A DNA stretch of 64,000 bases from Owenia fusiformis (lineage: Eukaryota; Annelida; Polychaeta; Sabellida; Oweniidae), in NCBI GenBank assembly GCA_903813345.2, contig CAIIXF020000001.1, positions 15,457,915-15,521,914 of the forward strand, read 5' to 3'. The notes below the pieces were generated by a model that had not been told where the DNA came from, did no database searches, and saw nothing but the letters and a program-made list of their open reading frames with translations. The position numbers and the translations under genes were made by a program. Below, piece after piece: positions 11,053 to 22,700 of the stretch (its first letter is position 1; each line of letters begins with the position of its first letter).

Positions 11053-13948
11053 TAGTCTGGCAGAAATATAGGGTATTTTGACATTCAATCGTTTTCTTCG
11101 GATTACAATGTTTTTTTAACTTATCAACATGAATATAGGATTGGGACCTCAAAACCACCAGATGCCGGTGCGGCACCCTTGGGCAACTCTCTACAGAGCA
11201 TTTCTTATACCCCCCTGATAAAATATACAGGGGGTACTATAAGACACCCTCATATCTCAGATACTGATAAATATATTAACTTGAGATTTTCAGGAATTAG
11301 TTTTAGTATGATGCTTGACATGTATGACAAAAATCAAGAAAAAATCTTAATCCGTTGCTATAGCAACAGTAACAGAACACTATTTGTTACCGTAGAGATG
11401 CATCATTTTGCTGATTTTCAACATTTCTTCAAATAGTTGATTCTTAAACTAGTATATAGTATTACACTAGTATATAGGACACTGCATATTTTATATTTAG
11501 TATATACATGTATATCAAATGAAATCTAATGCATTCATACAGTAGTGAGGTTGGCATATAGTCGGTCTAGACGGCTTTGGCATTTAGAACATGCATCATA
11601 ATAAAATCTATTGAATTATACAATAGAGAGGTTGGCATAGTCTAGATTTTGGCATAATGTCTAAATTTTATAAGCATTGGCTTTCCTCATCTGAGCAATC
11701 AGACTACTGGGGGCCCTGTATAGCTTCTGGGGGCCACTGGGGACCATCGTATAGCTTTCAAAGGCACTGTAAATATTTGATTTAACATTGAATTCAATTG
11801 GATATTTCTTTAACAGTGAAATTTAATGGCCATGAAACATTTCAGATTGACAACATCGTGAATTTTTTGTCAGTGAAAATTTGGGCTTACTTCTGGGGGC
11901 TACTAAGGGCCCTCGTATGGCTTCTGGGGGCCACTAGGGGCGCCTGTATAGCTTCTGGGGGCTCCAGTTTAGCTTCTTGGGGACACTAGGGGGCCACCAT
12001 ATAGTTTTTGGGAGCCACCATATGGCTTCTGGGGGCCCCTGTATAGTTTCTTGGGGCCATTAGGGGCCACCGTACAGCTTCTGGGGGCTACCATATAGTT
12101 TCTGGGGGCCACTGGATGCCATCCTATAGCTTCTGGTGGCTCCTGGGGGCCACCGTATAGCTTCTGGGTGCCATCATATAGCTTCTGGGGCCTACCATAT
12201 AGCTTCTTGGGGCCACTAGGGGCCCCTATATAGCTTTTGGGGGCCACTTTAAAGCTTCTTGGAGCCACTGGGAGCCACCGTATAGCTTCTGGGTGCCATC
12301 ATATAGCTTCTGGGGCCTACCATATAGCTTTTTGGGGCCACTAGGGGCCCCTATATAGCTTTTGGGGGCCACTTTAAAGCTTCTTGGAGCCACTGGGGAC
12401 CACCACATAGCTTCTGGGGGCTACTAGGGGCCTCTGGATATGCTTCTTGGGGCCACCATATAGCTTTCCGGGGCCACCATATAGCTTTAAGGGGGCACTA
12501 GGGGCCACTGTATAGATTCTGGGGGCTACTGGGGGCCCCTGTATAGCTTCTGGAAGTCACCATATAGCTTCTAGGGGCCATTTGGAGCACCTGTATAGCT
12601 TCCCGGGGCTACCATATAGCTTCTGGGGGCTACTAGGGGTCCCTGTATAGCTTCTGGGGGCTCCTGTTTAGCTTCTTGGGGACACTGGGGGGCCACCATA
12701 TAGTTTTGGGGAACCACCGTATAGCTTCTGGGGGCCCCTGTATAGTTTCTTGAGGCCATTGGGGGCCACCGTACAGCTTCTGAGGCTACCATATAGCTTC
12801 TGGGGGCCACTGGATGCCATCCTATAGCTTCTGGCGGCTACTTGGGGCCACCGTATAGCTTCTGGGTGCCATCATATAGTTTCTGGGGCCTACCATATAG
12901 CTTCTCGGGGCTACTAGGGGCCCCTGTATAGCTTTTGGGGGCCACTGTGAGGCTTCTTGGAGCCACTGGGGACCACCATATAGCTTCTGAGGGCTACTAG
13001 GGGCCGCTGGACATGCTTCTGGGGCCCACCATATAGCTTTCCGGGGCCTCCGTATAGCTTTAAGGGGGCACTAAGGGCCACTGTATAGATTCTGGGGGCC
13101 CCTGTATAGCTTCTGGAAGTCACCATATAGCTTCTAGGGGCCATTTGTAGCCCCTGTATAGCTTCTGGAGGCTACTAATGGTCCCTGTATAGCTTCTTGG
13201 GGCCATCTTATAGCATCTTGGGGCCACTAGGGGCCCCTGTATAGCTTCTGGGGCCACTGGGGTCCATGGTATAGCTCCTTGGGGCCACTGGGGGCATTTT
13301 TTATTTAAACCTTGAAATTTTTTTTCAAATTCATGTGACTATTTATCTCTTAAGCAGCACTTTTTTACCTAGGGAGCATAACCTTTTCAAGAAGTGTTAT
13401 TTTGGACCACCTTTTTAAAGAAAGTGAAATGTAAAAACCTGATTATTAAGTGATGTTACCATAGCAACTGAAATGTTAGATATATTACATAAACCATATG
13501 ATGAATTATTTCATCTTTACTTCTAATCATGTATATAACAGATACATATATACTTCAGATGCTTTAAGAATCAAGAATATGAAGAAAATTATGAAAATCA
13601 GCAGAATAATGCATTTCTACGGTAACAAATATTGTCTATTTCTGTTGCTATAGCAACGGATTAAGATTTTTTCTTGATTTTTGTCACATGTGTCAAGCAT
13701 CATACTAAAACCAATTCCTGAAAATTTCAAGTTAATATATTTATTAGTGTCTGAGATATGAGGGTGTCTTATAGTACCCCCTGTATATTTTATCAGGGGG
13801 GTATAAGAAATGCTCTGTAGAGAGTTGCCCAAGGGTGCCGCTCCGGCATCTAATGGTTTTGAGGTCCCAACCCTATATTGATGCTGATAAGTTAAAAAAA
13901 CATTGTAATCCGAAGAAAACAATTAGCTTTGAAGTTTCTGCCAGACTA
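11053..13948. mobile_element. Long-TIR element inserted into exon 4 of gene A, with minisatellite core
   Basis: The ends are TAGTCTGGCAGAAA and its complement, with an ATT target duplication at 11050-11052 and 13949-13951. The uninterrupted exon in B and C supplies the pre-insertion sequence, so the borders are exact. The inverted repeats are about 385 bp each (11053-11440 and 13560-13948). Each arm contains a short open frame of about 80-100 codons that is similar between the arms; I cannot match it to a known protein. Between the arms lies a GC-rich minisatellite. No transposase is visible. The superfamily is uncertain; a 3-bp duplication fits CACTA or PIF/Harbinger-like elements among others. 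Confidence 0.9.
11695..13290. repeat. GC-rich minisatellite with higher-order structure
   Basis: The basic motif is TATAGCTTCTGGGGGCCAC with variants, repeating about every 20-33 bp. A block of about 123 bp is duplicated in tandem (12160 and 12283). A larger block of about 575 bp is also repeated, so that 11950-12130 reappears at 12650-12830 and 12395-12620 reappears at about 12970-13150. The composition is strikingly GC-rich against AT-rich surroundings. Long open frames rich in Gly, Pro, Lys and Tyr are by-products of the repeat. Confidence 0.9.
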
Positions 13949-15469
13949 ATTGTAATCCTCTGTAGTCTTGAATCCTGCTTCAACCGCTGCATCATAAACA
14001 TACTTTATACATTCAACTTCATCCACAGTTGATACTTGTAGAGGCCCTGAGGTACCATGGTATTCTATAAATCATAGACACATATTTGATATTTATAAAA
14101 AGCCAATACTTGCAGAGCTGTATCCAACTCTAACTTCTATCTGGGTCATATAATTGATATAATCACATTTTGTTAATAGAGGCTAGGACTTGAGTGAACG
14201 CTTCTTTCGAAATTTACTTCCATAAGTCATACCAGAATAAGAAACAGGAAAATGTGGTAGGCATTGCGACAATGCTCGTTTACATTTTTAGATACGTTTC
14301 ACTTACTTGATTTGCTTAATTTTGGATCAAGCTGTGCTTCAGATTTCTTGAAATATGGAAGTACATCTTTGTAGCTCCACCCTGTGTTCCCAAGCTCTGC
14401 CCACATGTCATAGTCATATTTACTACCACGCGTGTATTGCATGTAGTTATGTGCACTGCAACCTCCAAGTAATTTGCCAGTTGCCCAACTTCTTTGCTTC
14501 AAAACAAGTAAAATGTGTATTTTTCATTAGTAAAAGAAAGCAATTATTATAAAATTATGGTGATAATTTGAGATTTTAGCTACCTGTGCAAGATCACCCA
14601 CATTTATTGCTTTACTAGAAGAGTATGTATGCCAAAGAGTAATTGGACTTTTGATTATAGTTAATTTTTCTTAATTAATTTTGTCTTCAGCTCAAGTTTT
14701 GCACAAGTACACGTTGAACCCTCCCGGGGAATATGGCAATCGCAATGTGGTCAATTTTGGATATAACTACTGGTCACTCAAGAAAATTGCGAACATAGCA
14801 TATAAAATGACTCCATGTTAATTTTCAAATGTTGTGAATTCTTACTGAAATCTAAATAACTTACCTAGATACCAGTGGGTAATCAGTTTCACCACCAAGT
14901 GGCTTACACTCAGGTAAGATAACATAAGAGGCATCAAGAACTTTGCCCAAAACTAATCAATAGACTTTAAAGATAATTTATCTAACGTTTTTGAGTAAAA
15001 TGGGATTTGGAATAGGAAATCACCTTCTCTAAATTTTGAATGGTTTAATGAAATTATTTCAAGTCTATTTAAATCACAAAGAATTTATTATAACCGGAAT
15101 TTTCAAAAATATGAATTTTATAATATTTACCGAGTTTTTCAAGCCTTTGCAACAATGTTTCTGAGGAACTGTTTTGTACTCCCAGTCCATGCTTGTCCGT
15201 TGAGCAAACTTGGTCCCCATTGGCGGTTTTGTGAGAGGGTTTGATGCTTCTCCAGCTTCTAGGAGCAAAACTTTGGTGTTTGGGTCTTCTGAGAGTCTAC
15301 TTGCTACAACAGCACCTGCTGATCCTGCTCCAACTGTAACCATACAGGGATTCATTTTCTATAAGACTAAAGGGCTATAAGACATTGTGAGGGCCTTCCT
15401 ATGTACCATATTTGAAGGCCCATACTTTTTTCTCTGAGGCTATTTGATGGACCAATTTTATGCTAAACC

Positions 15470-15620
15470 CAAGCTTAGAGACCTAGAACAACCTAAGACC
15501 AGCATCCGAATAGAAATCAAAACATTCCACCAGAAATATCAAATGTGATGAACAATGTAGTAGTAAGGATGCAGACTGTCATCGAAATATGAGGTTAAAT
15601 TGAAAATGTGGTGTATTAAA
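15470..15620 (+). pseudogene. Scrap of mariner-type transposase C-terminus in intron 1 of gene A
   Basis: Plus-strand translation gives a DLEQ-like start, then [18 protein letters not shown]. This matches the C-terminal IPPEMLQNVMNN pattern of IS630/Tc1/mariner transposases. Frames are broken and nothing upstream of the C-terminus is kept. The same scrap sits in intron 1 of gene B (about 40517-40650) and gene C (61670-62250), so it predates the gene duplications. Confidence 0.6.
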
Positions 15621-17052
15621 AGGTAACGGGTTAAAGTATCAAAAAGGCAAAACTGAATTAAAAACTGTGTATAGGGGAAAAAACTTTTATCTACAAGACC
15701 ATGCAAAAATTGTCTGAGAATATTGATTGGTTTGTCTATTCTGTTGATATACTTTTTGGTACATTTTTGAGACACCCTTATATAGTCACATACCGGCTGG
15801 TACTGTATATGACTTTGATATTGTAATTGTGACTTCGGACTTTTGTATTCCATACATGATAAAGTGTATTATACACTAACCTTTAGCGTTCTATGATAAC
15901 CCAAGGGCAATTTATTCAATGTTGTCTCGTTGAGACTGACAAACGCTACCATTTCAACACTGGTTGGGATCGAAAGATTTGTCCGTTTACTACATGAAAT
16001 GGGTACAGTAAATCATTTACACCTTCAGACCTTTCACCGTTATTGAAAATCCATAAACGCTGGGGGTAAAAGCGATTGAAAACGGCGCCAGAGTATTTAT
16101 CATACTCTAAAGCGTACCTTTTTAATGATATCTAGATGTATTTGGTCTTTTGAATTTTTATAAAAAATCATTTTTGAATTTTTTCTTACCTCTACTATAG
16201 AGGAGTAGTTTCAAATGTGAAATACATTAAGAAAGACATTAAGGAATTATCATTGAAAATTTGTTGAAAATAAGCAGAAAATTAATTCCAAAGCGCAGAA
16301 TTAAATGGTTTGAAATTTTGGATTTCATTGAATCATAGTACATAGGCCCAAAATATTTGAAATATTATAAGAACTTGTTTTCAACCTAGATAGGCCAACA
16401 ATTAGTTTATTTTGAAGGTTTAGCATATTTGGAAAATATTTGTGCCGGAAAAAATGACAATTTCTGATGAATATCTTTTGCCTGATCTATTCTGTTCTAT
16501 GGAGTCAAGAAATGATGTGTTTTACAGTGCTAAGTGTTGTATTTGACCTAGGTCAGCAGCTGAGCACATTTTAGAAAATAAAGTCCAGTTTCACACTGGA
16601 TTTAAGGTCTTGGGCTTATTTTGAGCTTGGGTTCTCTGACCTAGCCCCTGTATCACCCCCTGCAATTTACCCCCAAATTTAAAACTAATTGTTTCTAAAA
16701 TGGCGGGAAATTCAGATCTTTAAGAATTGTAAAATGAATAATTTTTTCAAAATCCTATTTTTCAAAATATGTCAAGTCAAGTCATGAAAAGAAATATTTG
16801 AATGGTTAACTATATTATCAATTTTAACACGGATGTTTTAAACATCACACCCTGATCAAAACCTGATCACATCACAATCATTTATACTGATTCTCCATTA
16901 TTGCATACTTTATATTTTTCCTTACCTACAATATAATCATATTCGTCATCTAGTACATCTCGTATTTTTGAATTAATGTCTACAGCCTTTTCCTTTGTAA
17001 AATAGAGATAAACTGCGACAAGAACTATGATATATGACAAACTCTGGAACAT

Positions 17053-17230
17053 TGTAAAGCTGTGCAGTGTCTACTGTCTAGGTCGTTGGCCTCTCACAAT
17101 GACCCACAGATACTTATACTCGACATGTATTTTTAATAATTGTCACGGTAGATCTCTATATACCCAATGTAAGGTCGGCCAATAGCTACGTGTTGGGTTG
17201 TTGGCCCCATTTCCGTTTATAGGACACTGG
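17053..17230 (-). promoter_or_regulatory. Promoter region of gene A
   Basis: On the minus strand, GGGTATATAGAG with TATATA at 17157-17162 lies about 105 bp before the ATG (17052). An ATTGG (inverted CCAAT) box lies about 20-30 bp further upstream. Gene B has TATATATA at 42328-42335 and gene C has TTATAA in 63781-63789, each about 107 bp before its ATG. The shared spacing supports a conserved core promoter. The transcription start is not known. Confidence 0.55.
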
Positions 17231-17980
17231 TGGGTAAATCAATAACTTTTTAAATGACTGGCTCTAAATATGGTTTGAAGCTAGAACATTATTCCTTTTC
17301 TCAGTTTTTATATTTCACTTGATTAATATGCAATATTTTCTGTTAAATTGTGTAAGAAAGTAAACATAGACCCATTAATGATTCGGTAAAACAGCTATGA
17401 CACCACAGTAGCATGGTAGAACTGTCGCTGTGCGCGTTCTTCAAAACTATGGGCGCCGGAACAGAAACAGAACGTAGCTGCAACTTTCTACGGTATATTT
17501 ATGAACTTCATGGGTGCATTGGGACGGGAAGGTGATTGACTGAGGCCCAGGGACTGAGGACTTATTTAAAGAGTGTTTATGAACGAAGTAGCTAATTATT
17601 TTAGGCCTATAGCTTTTTCTCGACCACAGCCAGATTTAACCCATTTTACGTCTTTTCTTTAGATCTGGAAAGAATGGTTGAAAACTAGCCTAGTTTGGTG
17701 CAATAGGGGTTTTACATTAATTTTACGGCAAAGAGAAACGGTAGAAAAATGTCTGCGGCGGCTGCAGATTGGATAGTTTTGTATTTTCAAGAATACTTTA
17801 AAGTATGTTAAAGTTACCTCTTACCCATATTTTACCTGTTCATTATAATTCAAGATTCAAATGTATGAATAGTGTAGATATACTGAGTGAAAATTTCAGC
17901 CAGATTGACTGAGAAACAAAAAATAGAGTACTTTTGCAAGAACTTTATGAACGCCATGTATGTATATGATTTGTCAAATA
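17231..17980. other. Upstream spacer of gene A, no gene seen
   Basis: Non-coding spacer, nearly the same as 42390-43150 upstream of gene B; its beginning matches 63830-64000 upstream of gene C. Conservation between copies is explained by recent duplication and is not evidence of function. I see no open frame, RNA gene or repeat in it. Confidence 0.6.
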
Positions 17981-17982
17981 TT

Positions 17983-18327
17983 TGTATCCTCCAACACATC
18001 GTTCATGTTAATATACACTATTGATGCATTATTTTGGTGAAAGCTATGCCTTAAGGTACATTTTGATGACATGTCTTCCATTGCAGACAATGGAGATATA
18101 TGATTGAGTGTAGTTTCTGTCGTGAAGTCAAGTTGTCTAGATGAGGCTGTCCAATATTTTGTATCCTCCAAACATTAAAATATCATCTTTGGGAAAAAAT
18201 ATTTTTAGATTATTATTTCGAGAAATGAAAGTACTTTAATAAAAGTGTTTAGATCATTATTATTTAATTTTTGAATTATTTGAATTGTTTTAGTAAGACT
18301 TTATTAAGCATATGTTGGAGGATACAA
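17983..18327. mobile_element. Small palindromic-end MITE in the A-B spacer
   Basis: The left end reads TTGTATCCTCCAACA and the right end its complement; a third partial copy of the motif lies inside near 18155. The element is about 345 bp and non-coding. The equivalent in the B-C spacer (43155-43365) lacks about 130 bp of the interior. Confidence 0.55.
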
Positions 18328-18534
18328 AATGACTTTAAGATTATGTGGAATATAAACGTACAATCAAAAGTTAGTTGCATAATCATGTTATAACTTTGTT
18401 GGAATAGCGATGCATGTAACATTTACATTTCTATTCCACATGGTATGCTTCCTTTTTGTTTCCATGACCGACACATAACCATAAAAATTTGAATGATGTT
18501 TCTCATTCCCTCATTGCCCACGCTGCGTGTTTTT

Positions 18535-18823
18535 TCATGATATTATATTTTGAATGCCGTTTGTTGTTCCCTGATACTTATACCGGTCCACAACAGTAAT
18601 CTGGTGGGCCATATACAGAAAAACGGTATTAGTTCTTGGAATACCCCTCGGTCGATAGTGCACAATGTTCGTTTTCTTAATATTTACGGAAAGACGCCAT
18701 TTGCTGCACCAAATGTTTAGTTCATCAAGCATACGTTGAATTCCATCTTCTGTGCTAGATATTAACGCAACGTCGTCGGCATATAGAAGTATTGATATTT
18801 CCTCGCCGTTAACATTAACATTT
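18535..18823 (-). pseudogene. Non-LTR reverse transcriptase fragment
   Basis: Minus-strand translation contains LLYADDVALISSTEDG, the catalytic motif C of non-LTR reverse transcriptases. It is followed by a KWRLSVNIKKTNIV-like motif D and a KYQG block that is KYLG in the family. Only this part of the polymerase remains. A nearly identical copy lies at 43569-43855 in the next spacer, so it was duplicated with the genes and is not an independent insertion. Confidence 0.85.
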
Positions 18824-19317
18824 TGTTATGCATTTTAAATGAACCGTTTTACTCGTACATCTCAAAAACCAATACGATGATATTCATTCTATCGGATAAG
18901 TTCGAAAACAATTATGTGTCCATATTAGTAAATGATGTGATGTTTGTATGTATATTCATTTATTTCTGTCTCACACGTAAAGTACATCCAGTCGTTGCCG
19001 ACTTACGAGAGACTCATCAATCAATTTTTAAAGCTAAAGCCGTGTCATTCATTTCATTGCATCGTTATCAATTTTAGTCATACTACTGTACTTAAGCTTT
19101 AAAATGGGTTCTTAAATGTTCATTCATATAATACCAATAAAATGATTCATAAAATACTCACTTTAACTCATTTTTCAACTTACATGAATGTACACTAGTG
19201 TGATCCACAAGGGACACTTTTGGTCTATTAATTACATCATACAATAAATTCAGATATATCTGAGTTGTAAATACTTTTAAAAATGAATGAAAAATAAGTC
19301 TAAAGTTACGATTGTTG
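18824..19317. other. Spacer between RT fragment and ghost exons, no gene seen
   Basis: AT-rich spacer conserved with 43856-44373. A plus-strand open frame of 84 codons is present and has a counterpart in the other spacer, but its protein shows no recognisable domain, and the two copies differ by an in-frame deletion. I leave it uncalled. Confidence 0.5.
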
Positions 19318-19378
19318 AATCAAATCTGCAGCCTTAATCCTATAAAAAATATCTAGTGCATTGATTTTTGCTGGAAGC
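19318..19378 (-). pseudogene. Ghost of GMC exon 11 (first relic)
   Basis: The string AATCAAATCTGCAGCCTT is shared with the real exon 11 of gene B at 19619-19636, and the following bases align with many differences and gaps. The frame is destroyed. It lies immediately 3' of gene B. A similar relic is at 44374-44437 beside gene C. Confidence 0.6.
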
Positions 19379-19454
19379 ATGGTGCTTGGAGTTAATTATG
19401 CGTCCATGTATATGGATTATGTGAAAGCTTTCAAAAATTTTAATAATGTAGGGT

Positions 19455-19530
19455 CTGATCAACTCAGTAGCCTAATATCTCCTGTCATAAATGATGGTGC
19501 ATTTCTGCTCGAAGGCACCAGAGTTTGCAG
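19455..19530 (-). pseudogene. Ghost of GMC exon 11 (second relic)
   Basis: The segment around TCCTGTCATAAATGATGGTG aligns with TCCTATCATAATAGATGGCG of the true exon 11. It is preceded by a diverged CAGCCTT equivalent and followed by a diverged end of the exon. No splice-competent reading is left. In the C spacer the corresponding bases are deleted. Confidence 0.55.
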
Positions 19531-19606
19531 TCAAATATGCTTCGATGTTTGTCGCTCATATATTAAATTTGTAAACGCTTTCATGTTATGAATAGGAAAA
19601 GGAATC

Positions 19607-19733
19607 TTAAGATTGTATAATCAAATCTGCAGCCTTCTCTCCTATCATAATAGATGGCGCATTGGTGTTGCCTGATACGACATGAGGCATAATGGATGCA
19701 TCTGCCACTCTCAGATTCTCAATCCCTTTAACT
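19607..19733 (-). CDS. Gene B exon 11: catalytic asparagine and stop
   Basis: Acceptor TTGCAG; residues 557-598, [17 protein letters not shown], then [18 protein letters not shown], ending IIQS and TAA. Asn579 aligns with the second catalytic residue of the family. Confidence 0.93.
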
Positions 19734-22700
19734 CTGCAAAACAGGCATTACTCGTATAACTAGACATGTAAAAATTGATATATCTGCCTAAATATCTGTT
19801 TGATATATCTCTGTATTGGAGTAGGGACAGAATTATAAATCAGGATTAATGTACCTTAACTGTGGGTCTACGACTGAGTTCTTATCAGTTGCTGGTCCCA
19901 TTCTGCATGTTGATGATGGATGGAATGTAGTCCACAAGTTTGCTCTTATGAAACAATCCCAGTAAGCATCGGTGCCGAATCGGTGAGCTTTACATAAAGG
20001 GTGGTGATTTCTTTTCAGTTCAAATCCTCCCCTTTTGAATACATTTGTTTTTGCAAGTTTTTCTGTCCACACCTTTATTCCTATATATTAAACATGATAT
20101 AATTTCAGAAGTATAGCAATGATTATCTATTTAGCTAGGTTTCAATTCAGCTAGGCTAGCTACATATTGTATGAAAATGTGTTAACCTATTTTTAATTTT
20201 TTAGATTAATAATATGATGATTGAACATGTATTTATTATTAACCTGCCGTCAAATGTTTCACATCAACTGAATTTTTGAGGTAGTTTGGCTCAATCAATG
20301 GATGATCAAATGGGTCCATGCTCTGAAGTCTAACTGTACCATTGGTAGCTGGATGAAGCAATGTGACAAGGACACTGATTCCAGTTTTTCCGTCCAGTTC
20401 CTCATCTGGGTATATTGTATTCCACACCTGAAATTGTATTGGAACAGTTCATTCCATAACTGAAGGTGCATTGAAATATACCATTATACAACTGAAAGTA
20501 CATTGAAATAGACCATTGTATAACTGAATGTACATTGAAGTAGACTATTGCATAACTGAAAGCGACTAAAATAGTCCATTACATAACTTGAAAGTGCATT
20601 GAAATAGGCCATTTCATAACTGAAATTGCATTGAAATAGACCATTGCATAACTGAAAGTGCATTGAAGTAGACCATTGCATAACTGAAAATACACTTAAA
20701 TAGTCCATTACATAACTGAATGTGCATTGAAATAGTCCATTGCATAACTGAAAGTGCTTTGAAATAGACCATTGCATAACTGAAAGTGCATTAAAGTAGA
20801 GTATTGCATAACTGAAAGTATACTAAAATAGTCCATCACATAACTGAAAGTGCATTTAAATAGTCCATTACATAACTGTAAGTGCATTTAAATAGTCCAT
20901 TGCATAACTGAAAGTGCTTTGAAATAGACCATTGCATAACTGAAAGTGCATTAAAGTAGAGTATTGCATAACTGAAAGTATACTAAAATAGTCCATCACA
21001 TAACTGAAAGTGCATTTAAATAGTCCATTGCATAACTGAAGGTGCATTTAAATAGACCATTGCATAACTGAAAGTGCATTAAAGTAGACTATTGCATAAC
21101 TGAAAGTATGCTAAAATAGTCCATTACATAACTTGAAAGTGCTTTGAAATAGACCATTGCATAACTGAAAGTGCATTGAAGTAGAGTATTGCATAACTGA
21201 AAGTACACTAAAATAGTCCATTACATAACTGAATGTGCATTGAAATAGGCCATTTTATAACTGAAAGGGCATTGAAGTAGACCATTACATAACTGAAAGT
21301 ATACTAAAATAGTCCGTTACATAACTGAATGTGCATTGAAATAGGCCATTTTATAACTGAAAGTGCATTGAAATAGACCATTGCATAGCTTAAAGTGCAT
21401 TGAAGTAGAATATTGCATAACTTAAAGTACACTAAAATAGTCCATTACATAACTGAATGTGCATTGAAAAAGACCATGCATAACTGAAAGTGAATTGAAG
21501 TAAACTATTGCATAACTGAAAGCGCACTAAAATAGTTCATTACATAACTGAAAGTGCATTGAAATAGATCATTGCATAACTGAAAGTGCATTGAAGTAGA
21601 CAATTACATAACTGACCGTACACTAATCTGGAAGTGCACTGAAATAAGCCATTGCATAACTGAAAGTGCATTGAAGTAGACCATTACATAACTGAAGTAG
21701 ACCATTGTATAACTGAAAGTTATAGACCATTGCATGACTGAAACTAGAATAGTCCATTACATAACTGAGGGTGCATTGAAGTAGACCATTGCATCACTGA
21801 AGGTACAGTAAAATAGCCCATTACATAACTGAAAGTGCTTTAAAATAGACCATTACATAACTAAAGTACATTGAAGTAGACTATTGTATAACTGAAAGTA
21901 CAAAAAAGTGCATTAAAATAGACCATGCATAACTTGAAAGTGTGAAAGTGCACTGAAATAGACTAGTCTTGACGTAGACTATTGCATAACTGAATGCGCA
22001 CTAAAAGTCCATTACATAACTTGAAAGTGCATTGAAATAGACCATTGCATAACTGAAAGTGCATTGAAGTAGACCATTGCATAACTGAAAGTACACTTAA
22101 ATAGTCCATTGCATATCTAAAAGTGCATTAGAATAGACCATTACATAACTTAAAATGTATTAAAGTAGAAGATTGCATAATTGAAAGCGCACTAAAAGAA
22201 TCCATTCCATAACTGAGAGTGCATTAAGATAACCCATTACATAACTGAAAGCCCTTGATATACTCCATTACATAACTGAAGGTACATTCTATAAATGTGG
22301 TTATTTAAAGGATAATGTGTATGAAAATAACCGTACCGCAATTGCAGAACTTCTACAAGCAATGGCTGCAAAATTTCAGCGAAATTGACGACATCTGGAG
22401 CATATTTTGAAACAACCATAGCTCTATCAATATAAAACTATGATTATTAAAACTCTGCCAGAGGATCCCACATTGAATGAAATCCTTGTGTGCCAAATCT
22501 TAGAGCAATTTACCTCCATTTAAGAAAAATATAGAAGAAATGGAGGGTCGCATTTTTTGTGTCACCCTGTACATAACTGAAAGTGCATTGAAACAGTCTG
22601 TTACATACATGTAACCTCAAAACCATGGAAATAATGCAATCCATACCTGAAAGTACATTGACATATTGCATTTCATACCCGACATTTCATTGAAACAATT

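Larger units (their letters stand above)
2326..17052 (-). pseudogene. GMC oxidoreductase gene A, disrupted in exon 4, last exon outside window
   Basis: This is a choline dehydrogenase-like FAD flavoprotein gene. Minus-strand exons: 1, 16926-17052; 2, 15131-15333; 3, 14307-14496; 4, 13949-14064 plus 11034-11049 (split); 5, 8573-8697; 6, 7877-8044; 7, 7402-7552; 8, 7101-7264; 9, 2709-2892; 10, 2326-2551. Boundaries and phases equal those of gene B. Visible motifs are an N-terminal hydrophobic anchor, the Rossmann GAGSAG, GKLLGG, the SGIG segment and the catalytic [11 protein letters not shown] 2896-bp element flanked by duplicated ATT lies inside exon 4, and the first codon after the break is TAG. 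The donor after exon 5 has also lost 5 bp relative to B and C (GTCATA against GTCAGT). Both breaks argue for a pseudogene or null allele. The other exons have open frames, so the damage is recent. An assembly of a heterozygous insertion allele is also possible. Confidence 0.85.

Noticed and set aside
11179-11436. 85-codon frame in the arm of the TIR element, with a counterpart at 13617-13922
   Set aside because: Similarity between arms is expected from the inverted repeat itself, and the two frames differ at both ends. Not called as a gene.
11969-13144. Long Gly/Pro/Lys/Tyr-rich repetitive frames resembling a collagen- or silk-like protein
   Set aside because: They arise from the GC-rich minisatellite, have no consistent start, splice signals or neighbours, and lie inside a transposon.
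18823-19077. 84-codon frame conserved in both spacers
   Set aside because: The spacers are recent duplicates, so conservation means little. The protein has no domain and the copies differ by an in-frame gap.
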